DNA of 15,471 nucleotides from Bacillota bacterium (GTDB lineage: Bacteria > Bacillota > Clostridia > Christensenellales > Aristaeellaceae), in assembly GCA_023391725.1 (NCBI GenBank), contig JAEWAH010000284.1:1-15471 (forward strand), in the 5' to 3' direction. Shown here one piece after another: positions 6,968 to 12,067 of this stretch. Numbering within the stretch: the first letter of the stretch is position 1; each line of letters begins with the position of its first letter. The translations under genes and the position numbers were made by a program. The notes under the pieces are model-generated. The model was not told where the DNA came from. It worked only from the letters and a program-made list of their open reading frames with translations, and did not search any database.

Positions 6968-7051
6968 ATGCCAAGCAACCACAAGCTGATATCGGGACAG
7001 AGAGGTCAGCGACCAGCTTCGCCAAAGCGGCGAAGATCGATATCAATATGA
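6968..7051 (+). CDS. Possible 27-residue leader peptide
   Basis: ATG at 6968 follows GAGAGGAGA with a four-base gap. The frame encodes MPSNHKLISGQRG, then a basic Pro/Arg/Ser-rich tail, ending at TGA 7049-7051. It is not recognised. The reading frame coincides almost exactly with a possible three-stem RNA structure (6987-7045), so the sequence may be constrained as RNA instead. Translation here could control folding of the leader before the GH4 gene. Confidence 0.3.
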   Translation: MPSNHKLISGQRGQRPASPKRRRSISI

Positions 7052-7108
7052 TATGCCGTTGGGGTGGGGTATCACTGAAGGCAAAAGATGCCCACCTGTG
7101 CAAAGGTG
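6987..7108 (+). ncRNA. Structured 5' leader of the GH4 gene, possible cis-regulatory RNA
   Basis: A closing helix TGATATCG (6987-6994)/CGATATCA (7038-7045) encloses two hairpins: GGTC-AGC-GACC (7004-7014) and CTTCGCC-AAAGC-GGCGAAG (7017-7035), giving a three-way junction. Downstream, CCCACC (7091-7096) can pair with GGTGGG (7063-7068), while the overlapping CACCT (7093-7097) can instead pair with AGGTG (7104-7108), immediately before the GGGAGGG ribosome binding site. The two pairings exclude each other. No known riboswitch class was recognised. The helices are read directly; any switching is inference. Confidence 0.35.
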
Positions 7109-7123
7109 ATGGGAGGGATTTTT

Positions 7124-8515
7124 ATGGAGTATGTAAACGGTCACGTCAAGGGCTTGAATATCGCCTATATCGGCGGCGGCTCCAGGGGATGGGCATGGGG
7201 AGTTATGAAGGACCTGGCCATGGACGGGCAGATGGAAGGCGTGGTGCGGCTGTATGATATCGACCGTGACGCCGCCAGGAAGAACCAAAAGATTGGGGAG
7301 ATGATATCCGCACATCCTAATGCCAAGGCCCGCTGGCACTATGAGGTGAGCGGCTCGCTGGAAACGGCGCTTCATCATGCGGACTTTGTGGTGATCTCCA
7401 TCCTGCCCGGCACATTTTCGCAAATGCGCTCGGACGTACACTGCCCCGAGAAATACGGCGTGTGGCAGCCGGTAGGCGATACCGTTGGCCCCGGCGGGTT
7501 TATGCGCGCGCTTCGCACCGTGCCCATGTATGTGGAGATTGCAACGGCTATCCGCGAGTTTGCGCCAAACGCCTGGGTCATCAATTATACCAACCCCATG
7601 AGCGTTTGCATGCGCACGCTGTACACGGTCTTCCCCGAGATCCGCGCTTTTGGCTGCTGCCATGAGGTGTTCGGCACGCAAAAACTGCTGGCGGCCATGC
7701 TGGAAGATCTGGAAGGTATCAAAAATGTGGACCGCAATGAGATCAAGGCCGGAGTGACGGGTATCAACCATTTCACCTGGCTCTATAATGCCAGCTATCA
7801 GGGGTACGACCTGTTCCCGCTGTACCGCAGGTTTGTGGACAAATATTTCGAAACGGGCTTCACAAAGGGCAAGGACGACAACTGGATGAACAACGTCTTT
7901 GACTGCTCCCACCGGGTGAAGTTCGACTTGTTTCGCCGCTATGGGCTCATCGCCGCCGCTGGGGATAGGCACCTGGCAGAGTTCATGCCCCCCTGGTACC
8001 TGAAAGACCCCGAGACCGTGCGTTTCTGGGGCTTTGGTCTGACAACTGTGGACTGGCGGGAGGGCGACCTCCAAAGGCGCTTGGCCAAGCGGGCGGCGCT
8101 GCTGGATGGCTCCGAACCGGTGAAATTGGACGGCTCCGGTGAGGAAGGGCATCTTTTGATCAAAGCGCTTCTGGGGCTGGGGGATATGGTGTCCAACGTG
8201 AACATCCCCAACCGTGGACAAATCACCAATCTGCCCAAAGGCGCGGTTGTGGAGACCAACGCCTTGTTCCGCAAAAACGAGATCGCTCCTGTAATGGCCG
8301 GCGCGCTGCCCAGGGGGATCCACGCCCTGGTGACCCGCCAGGTGATCGGCCAGGAAAACACGGTGAAGGCGGCTATAGACTGCGATCGCTCCCTGGCTTT
8401 GGCTACATTCTTGAACGATCCTCAATTGTCCAGGGTTACCCCTGAGGATGGCGAAAAAATGTTTGATGAAATGATTGGCAACACTAAGGCGTTTTTGCCC
8501 AAGGCCTGGCTGTAA
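7124..8515 (+). CDS. Glycoside hydrolase family 4, CHEV type (alpha-galacturonidase/glucuronidase-like)
   Basis: This 463-residue GH4 enzyme has an N-terminal Rossmann NAD site (AYIGGGSRGW, residues 14-23), the GDTVGPGGFMRALRT segment and NYTNPM. It carries the metal-binding C179-H180 within CCHEVFG and a second histidine, H216, in GINHFTW. GH4 enzymes cleave glycosides by a redox elimination mechanism that needs NAD and Mn. The residues after the Cys-His pair separate subgroups, and C-H-E-V is associated with uronic-acid-specific members such as LplD-type alpha-galacturonidases and GH4 alpha-glucuronidases, rather than with alpha-glucosidases or alpha-galactosidases. No signal peptide is seen, so it acts in the cytoplasm on imported oligosaccharides or glycosides. 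The start is ATG 7124 behind GGGAGGG. No sugar transporter is adjacent, which is unusual. The exact substrate is not proven. Confidence 0.9.
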   Translation: MEYVNGHVKGLNIAYIGGGSRGWAWGVMKDLAMDGQMEGVVRLYDIDRDAARKNQKIGEMISAHPNAKARWHYEVSGSLETALHHADFVVISILPGTFSQMRSDVHCPEKYGVWQPVGDTVGPGGFMRALRTVPMYVEIATAIREFAPNAWVINYTNPMSVCMRTLYTVFPEIRAFGCCHEVFGTQKLLAAMLEDLEGIKNVDRNEIKAGVTGINHFTWLYNASYQGYDLFPLYRRFVDKYFETGFTKGKDDNWMNNVFDCSHRVKFDLFRRYGLIAAAGDRHLAEFMPPWYLKDPETVRFWGFGLTTVDWREGDLQRRLAKRAALLDGSEPVKLDGSGEEGHLLIKALLGLGDMVSNVNIPNRGQITNLPKGAVVETNALFRKNEIAPVMAGALPRGIHALVTRQVIGQENTVKAAIDCDRSLALATFLNDPQLSRVTPEDGEKMFDEMIGNTKAFLPKAWL

Positions 8516-8603
8516 GGATGTTTTCTAAAAGCCCTTTTCGCCTTTGCGCCTTTGCGAATAATCTTCCTGGCTCTTGACCAAACTATGAGTGAGGTGAAGC
8601 GCC

Positions 8604-8681
8604 ATGAGGATTCGTGATGGTTTGTATCACCTTGCTAATTTCCTGGAACATCACCCAGGAGTGTTTAGTCCAGGGGATTAA
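8604..8681 (+). CDS. Possible 25-residue peptide
   Basis: ATG 8604 follows GAGGTG with seven bases between. The product reads MRIRDGLYHLANFLE, then HHPGVFSPGD, and the TAA stop lies directly against a 14-base-pair terminator. A ribosome binding site, an amphipathic-looking helix and an immediate terminator are consistent with a real small gene, but no family is recognised and the promoter is not clear. It could also be the tail of the GH4 transcript with no coding role. Confidence 0.35.
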   Translation: MRIRDGLYHLANFLEHHPGVFSPGD

Positions 8682-8682
8682 G

Positions 8683-8719
8683 TAGGAAGGACGGGATTTA
8701 TCCCGTCCTTCCTATTTCT
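8683..8719 (+). terminator. Strong intrinsic terminator
   Basis: A perfect 14-base-pair stem TAGGAAGGACGGGA/TCCCGTCCTTCCTA closes on a TTTA loop and is followed by TTTCTTT. It ends the GH4 (and possible small peptide) transcript. Confidence 0.9.
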
Positions 8720-8764
8720 TTCGTTTAAAGACTGCTGCGGCCGTCTTTGAACGATATTTTGCAC

Positions 8765-8922
8765 TTTTCGCCTGTAAGCCCTTATGCCATCCTGCGCTGC
8801 GCTTGGCTGGCGTGGGCTTACGGCCGGCGAAAAATGTAAGGAATGTTTGCTCCGCAAACCCTCGTCCGGCTGGCAGAGCCAGCCGAGACGATTTCAAACG
8901 AGGGGGCCGCGACCCCCTCGTT
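8765..8922. repeat. Cluster of four extragenic hairpins
   Basis: Inverted pairs follow each other: TTTTCGCCTGTAAGCCC (8765-8781) with GGGCTTAC and GGCGAAAA (8814-8833); GTTTGC/GCAAAC (8845-8859); CGGCTGG/CCAGCCG (8867-8885); AACGAGGGGG/CCCCCTCGTT (8897-8922). The layout looks like a mosaic of extragenic repeat units. No coding sequence was identified. Confidence 0.55.
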
Positions 8923-8930
8923 ACTCCCCG

Positions 8931-9006
8931 TTGGGGGCAATTAAAGCCTCCCTCGTCTTGCCTTCCCCTTTAGGGGAAGGTGGTGCGCAGCGCCGGATGA
9001 GGGGGA
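8931..9006 (+). repeat. Extragenic palindromic repeat, copy upstream of araD
   Basis: The unit reads TTGGGGGCAATTAAAGCCTC, a short variable stretch, CTTGCCTTCCCC-TTTA-GGGGAAGGTG, then a GCGCAGCGCC hairpin and GGATGAG. The reverse complement of 9958-10040 matches it nearly end to end, including the AAAGCCTC box, the CTTGCC junction and the palindromic core. The two copies face each other on either side of araD. Confidence 0.75.
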
Positions 9007-9081
9007 AGGCGGGAAGCCGTGACGGAAGGAGCAAGCCGAGTGCTAGCTGTCGCCCGCAGGTGACTGAAGAGGTATTGGTAC

Positions 9082-9110
9082 TTGAGAAATCCTCTCCCTG
9101 CCCTTATAAT
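9082..9110 (+). promoter_or_regulatory. araD promoter
   Basis: TTGAGA (9082-9087), a 17-base spacer, and a perfect TATAAT (9105-9110) form a near-consensus sigma-A promoter. Its predicted start near 9117 lies inside the longest open frame, so the araD start must be downstream. No operator palindrome is obvious next to it. Confidence 0.8.
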
Positions 9111-9168
9111 GGAAATATACATATTCGATCTCCATCATGCCCTAAAGGCTTGGGAAAGGCGGCTTGTG

Positions 9169-9864
9169 ATGTCCCTTCAAATGTTGAAAGAACGAGTATA
9201 CGAAGCCAATATTGCTCTATGGAAAAGCGGGCTGGTTGTATTGACCTGGGGGAATGTGAGCGGCGTGGACCGGGAAAGCGGTCTCATGGCCATCAAGCCC
9301 AGCGGCGTAAGCTACGAAAAGCTCAAGCCTGAAGATATCGTGCTGGTACGCCTTGAAGACGGCCAGACGGTGGACAGCAGGCTCCGTCCCTCCAGCGACA
9401 CGGCCACCCATTTGAAGCTTTATCGCGCCTTTTCCGAAATTGGCGGCGTTACCCATACCCATAGCCGCATGGCCACATCCTGGGCCCAGGCGCGTTTGCC
9501 CATCCCCTGCCTGGGCACTACCCACGCGGACAGCTTCCACGGCTCTGTACCCTGCGCCCGGCCGTTAACTCCCGAAGAAGTGGAAAGGGATTATGAGGGG
9601 GAAACGGGGAACCTTATCGTCAGCACGATAGGGAATACCCCCTGTTTGGAGATGCCCGCCATCCTGCTTGCATGCCACGGCCCCTTCACCTGGGGCAAGA
9701 CCCCGGACAAGGCGGTAGAAAATGCTGTGATCCTGGAGGAAGTGGCCGCCATGGCCGCCATGGCAAGGCAATTGGATCCTCATGTGCTTTCCTGCCCCGA
9801 GCATATCAGCGAAAAGCATTACCTGCGCAAGCACGGGAAGGATGCCTATTACGGGCAGAAATAG
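9169..9864 (+). CDS. araD: L-ribulose-5-phosphate 4-epimerase (class II aldolase family)
   Basis: From ATG 9169 the protein has 231 residues, the same as E. coli AraD, and closely follows it. The shared motifs are LTWGNVSGVDRE (phosphate-binding region), IKPSGVSYE, RPSSDTATH, the zinc histidines H96 and H98 in THTHSR, TTHAD with the catalytic aspartate, the third zinc histidine in CHGPFTWG, and a C-terminal KHYLRKHGKDAYYGQ with the catalytic tyrosine. The enzyme interconverts L-ribulose 5-phosphate and D-xylulose 5-phosphate, feeding L-arabinose into the pentose phosphate pathway. The related UlaF and SgbE carry out the same reaction in ascorbate or gulonate use, so the pathway cannot be fixed from sequence alone. 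araA and araB are not in the window; the gene stands alone behind its own promoter. A second ATG at 9181 is possible. Confidence 0.93.
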   Translation: MSLQMLKERVYEANIALWKSGLVVLTWGNVSGVDRESGLMAIKPSGVSYEKLKPEDIVLVRLEDGQTVDSRLRPSSDTATHLKLYRAFSEIGGVTHTHSRMATSWAQARLPIPCLGTTHADSFHGSVPCARPLTPEEVERDYEGETGNLIVSTIGNTPCLEMPAILLACHGPFTWGKTPDKAVENAVILEEVAAMAAMARQLDPHVLSCPEHISEKHYLRKHGKDAYYGQK

Positions 9865-9957
9865 GGGCTCTTGGTTGTGGGTCGAGAGCTCTTTACGGAG
9901 AGGCTTGTTTAGTCTTGCACGATGTGCGACGGCTACTTTTGAAATCCTCCCAACGCT

Positions 9958-10040
9958 TCCCTCCTCATCCGCCTCCTTCGTCGGCACCTTCCCCTAAAGG
10001 GGAAGGCAAGTCGTGAGGCTTTGATTGGCTTCCCCCTAGG
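9958..10040 (-). repeat. Extragenic palindromic repeat, inverted copy downstream of araD
   Basis: Read on the minus strand this is the counterpart of 8931-9006, with the identical core CCTTCCCC-TTTA-GGGGAAGG (10006-9987) and the same AAAGCCTC and GGATGAG boxes. It occupies most of the gap between araD and the alpha/beta hydrolase gene, so it lies at the 3' ends of both converging transcripts and may fold as a hairpin in each. Confidence 0.75.
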
Positions 10041-10082
10041 TGGAGGAACGGGGGGCATTGGCATGCTCAGGGTAAAAATCTG

Positions 10083-10925
10083 TTAAACTCCAACCTTTTT
10101 TTTCAGGAACTCATCAAAATATCTATAGAACTCCTCTTTATTCCCATGCATTACGTTATGGTCAGGGTGGGATACTTCTCTGGCGATGCAGTCCTTTATT
10201 AGGGACTGCATTTTGGTAAAGTCGTCATCCGGGACGGCCGCGTGGCTGCCGGTCCTTACAAGCAGCACCGGGCACGCGATCCTGGGCAGCAGGTGGAACC
10301 AGCTTTCATCATAGGCGACATTGGCGGCCATGGCCTGAGGGCTGAACATCATTTTGTAGCCTTCCGCCGTTTCCGTGAGGCTGTTCATAAAATACCGGAC
10401 GCTTAAATCGGAATCTTCCGCCTTTTTAAGAAACTCCTCTGCTTCTATAAGGCTCAAAAATGGCATGGGCCAATCATTTGTGTATGGGTCGATGGCGGGG
10501 AGCTGATCCGGCGGCAATGCACAGGGCTTTTCAGGGCCGTTTGCGGATTTGTCCAGTATCGCCACGGCCCTTATGCGCTCAGGGTGCAGCGCCGCAAAAT
10601 ACCCGGCTACGCGCCCGCCCATGGAGTGCCCCGCCACGATGGCGGAAGGAATGTTCAGCGCGTCCATCAGATCTATGATATCCCCGGCCATTTCTTCCCC
10701 TGTGTATTTGGATACGGGCTTGCCGCTCAGGCCATGCCCCCGTTGATCCGGGGCAATGACCCGATAGCGCGCGCCGTAGCGCTTGATGAAGTCATACCAG
10801 GTCTGCGCCCGTCCCCACCGGCCGTGTAGGCAGATGATCACGGGGCCTTCAGATTTTGTGTCGTAGTAGAACATGTCGATGGCTGGGAGCTTTAGCATGT
10901 TCCTGGTGATCGTTGCGTTTTCCAT
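10083..10925 (-). CDS. Alpha/beta-fold hydrolase
   Basis: This 280-residue protein has the canonical fold order. The oxyanion motif is CLHGRWG (H34-G35), followed by APDQRGHGLS. The nucleophile elbow GHSMGG carries S101. A late-strand PVLLVRTGSHAAVP precedes the acidic residue region (PDDD), and the catalytic histidine lies in SHPDHNVMH. These features place it among small soluble esterases, lactonases and C-C bond hydrolases of the MhpC/3-oxoadipate enol-lactonase type, but the substrate cannot be read from the sequence. No signal peptide is visible. AGGAGG lies eight bases before the ATG and a near-consensus promoter at 10962-10990 drives it, divergent from the kinase gene. Nothing nearby points to a pathway. 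Confidence 0.88.
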   Translation of the reverse strand: MENATITRNMLKLPAIDMFYYDTKSEGPVIICLHGRWGRAQTWYDFIKRYGARYRVIAPDQRGHGLSGKPVSKYTGEEMAGDIIDLMDALNIPSAIVAGHSMGGRVAGYFAALHPERIRAVAILDKSANGPEKPCALPPDQLPAIDPYTNDWPMPFLSLIEAEEFLKKAEDSDLSVRYFMNSLTETAEGYKMMFSPQAMAANVAYDESWFHLLPRIACPVLLVRTGSHAAVPDDDFTKMQSLIKDCIAREVSHPDHNVMHGNKEEFYRYFDEFLKKKVGV

Positions 10926-10961
10926 ACGGATTTCCTCCTATTGGGCGTGTAAGCCGTTTGG

Positions 10962-10990
10962 ATTGTAGCACTTCCAGAAATAGGATGCAA
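10962..10990 (-). promoter_or_regulatory. Promoter of the alpha/beta hydrolase gene
   Basis: On the minus strand, TTGCAT (10990-10985), exactly 17 bases, then TACAAT (10967-10962). The predicted start is about 30 bases before the hydrolase ATG. Confidence 0.75.
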
Positions 10991-11024
10991 TACGCCGATG
11001 TGTGCAAATGGGCGGAGGAAACCT

Positions 11025-11052
11025 TTGTCGCACAGTAGCGGTGTGATATAAT
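11025..11052 (+). promoter_or_regulatory. Promoter of the APH-like kinase gene
   Basis: TTGTCG (11025-11030), 16 bases, then a perfect TATAAT (11047-11052). The -10 overlaps the ATG at 11051, so that ATG cannot be the start. It is divergent from the hydrolase promoter, with 34 bases between the two -35 boxes. Confidence 0.7.
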
Positions 11053-11089
11053 GGAAGCAAATAATGCCAACAAACCTCGGAGGTTACTT

Positions 11090-11845
11090 ATGAATGATAT
11101 TCCTCTTGGCCGCCTGATCGGCCGCGGGGCACAGGCGGATGTATATCTTCACGACGGCCAGGTCATTAAACTTTTTCACGAAGGCGCTTTCCAGGAAAGT
11201 GCGCTTTCAGAGGCCGACATCCAGCAGAAGGTGTATCTTGCCGGACTTCCCGCGCCCCGTGTGTACAATGTGGCTACCATAAGCGGCAGGCCGGCCATTG
11301 CCATGGAGCATTTTAACGGCCCCACCCTGGGCAGCCTGATGATGAATGACCCGGCTCGGGCTATGGAATATCTCACCCAAACGGTGGAAATGCAGCTTCA
11401 AACTCACAGGGTTTCGGGGGGAGGGCTCCCTTCCCAAAAAGAAAAGCTGCACTATCGGATCGCCTCGGTGGCCGCGCTTAAGGAAGATACTAAGAAAAAA
11501 TTGCTGGCGCTTCTTGATACGCTGGCCCATGATGGCGCAGTCTGCCATGGGGATTTTCACCCTTTCAACTTGATTAAGACAGAGCAGGGACTCAAAATCA
11601 TCGACTGGGCGGATGCATCCTGCGGGACCCCTGCGGCGGACGCGTGCCGATCCTATTTGTTGTACCTGCTGCATGGCAAGGAAGCGGCCGAAGGATATCT
11701 GCAATTGTACTGCGCCATGGCGAAGACGCATGCGGAAGATGTTTTGAAATGGATGCCCGTGATTGCTGGGGCGAGGATGAGGGAAACAGGGCTGGGCGAT
11801 GATGAGTCCCTGCTTTTGCGCTTGGCGGAAGGCTCTGCACAGTGA
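11090..11845 (+). CDS. APH/choline kinase-like phosphotransferase
   Basis: This 251-residue kinase-fold protein has a glycine-rich loop IGRGAQADVY, an ATP-binding lysine (K27 in QVIKLF), the Brenner motif CHGDFHPFN with the catalytic D155, and a metal-binding D172 in KIIDWADA. The layout matches the aminoglycoside phosphotransferase/choline kinase superfamily, whose members phosphorylate antibiotics, sugars, choline or other small hydroxyl compounds. The sequence does not single out a substrate, and the family's presence alone is not evidence of antibiotic resistance. The protein is shorter than typical aminoglycoside phosphotransferases. The start is ATG 11090, seven bases after GGAGG, and a clear promoter ends at 11052. 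A decayed ABC exporter fragment follows a few bases after its stop. Confidence 0.85.
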   Translation: MNDIPLGRLIGRGAQADVYLHDGQVIKLFHEGAFQESALSEADIQQKVYLAGLPAPRVYNVATISGRPAIAMEHFNGPTLGSLMMNDPARAMEYLTQTVEMQLQTHRVSGGGLPSQKEKLHYRIASVAALKEDTKKKLLALLDTLAHDGAVCHGDFHPFNLIKTEQGLKIIDWADASCGTPAADACRSYLLYLLHGKEAAEGYLQLYCAMAKTHAEDVLKWMPVIAGARMRETGLGDDESLLLRLAEGSAQ

Positions 11846-11854
11846 TGGACGGCC

Positions 11855-12005
11855 CCCGGTATCGATATGGACATCGGCAGCCATGGCGTACTGCTCTCCG
11901 GCGGTCAGCGGCAACGGCTTAGATCAGGGTATCGCGGAGGAAGGAATGCATCAGGAGATCATGCGCCTTGATGGGATGTACGCGAAGATGTACCAAGGAG
12001 CGCAG
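11855..12005 (+). pseudogene. Remnant of an ABC exporter ATPase domain
   Basis: Two pieces of an MsbA/MDR-type exporter nucleotide-binding domain survive. The first, from 11861, reads IDMDIGSHGVLLSGGQRQRL, the signature motif with its usual lead-in. The second, from 11922 in another frame, reads DQGIAEEGMHQEIMRLDGMY and then AKMYQGAQ, the normal C-terminal end of such proteins (compare a typical EEGTHEEL then YAKLY). Between them the Walker B, D-loop and H-loop, about 100 residues, are gone, and everything upstream of the signature is missing. It has no start codon and no ribosome binding site in a sensible place. It is a relic of a deletion, not a functional gene. Confidence 0.75.
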
Positions 12006-12017
12006 ATCCCGCTGGCT

Positions 12018-12055
12018 ATAAAAGTGAGCCCCCGGCTTTATACGGCCGGGGACTC
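12018..12055 (-). terminator. Terminator of the MBL-SH3b gene
   Basis: Read on the minus strand, GAGTCCCCGGC (12055-12045) pairs with GCCGGGGGCTC (12036-12026), with one mismatch and an eight-base loop, followed by ACTTTTATAG. It lies 12 bases past the stop codon of the upstream minus-strand gene. Confidence 0.7.
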
Positions 12056-12067
12056 ATTGTTATGGAC

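Larger units (their letters stand above)
8516..9168. other. Long intergenic region: small ORF, terminator, hairpins, repeat, promoter
   Basis: In order, the 653 bases between the GH4 and araD genes hold a tandem GCCTTTGC repeat near 8540-8556, a possible 25-residue ORF (8604-8681), a strong terminator (8683-8719), a run of hairpins (8765-8922), one copy of the extragenic repeat (8931-9006), about 75 bases with no clear feature, and the araD promoter (9082-9110). Long frames here show no protein-like sequence. Confidence 0.6.

Noticed and set aside
6892..7257. A 121-codon plus-strand frame before the GH4 gene
   Set aside because: It runs into the GH4 gene in the wrong frame, lacks a ribosome binding site and shows no recognisable domain.
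7043..8425. A 460-codon open frame on the minus strand
   Set aside because: It is fully antisense to the GH4 gene, has His/Gln/Gly-rich sequence without motifs, and has no promoter or ribosome binding site. It arises from codon bias of the true gene.
9082..9168. An N-terminal extension of AraD from ATG 9082
   Set aside because: The stretch contains the TTGAGA-17-TATAAT promoter, and the start at 9169 gives exactly the 231 residues of E. coli AraD.
9867..9893. A terminator directly after araD (GCTCT/AGAGC)
   Set aside because: The stem is only five base pairs with a 13-base loop and a weak T-run. The repeat at 9958-10040 is a better candidate for a 3'-end structure.
8931..10040. araD as the cargo of a composite transposon
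   Set aside because: The flanking inverted repeats are short extragenic palindromes with no transposase and no visible target duplication, and a related copy occurs elsewhere at 739-779. I keep it only as an observation.
11090..11845. Naming the kinase as an aminoglycoside resistance gene
   Set aside because: Only the general kinase fold motifs are seen. The family includes many metabolic kinases, and nothing nearby suggests resistance.
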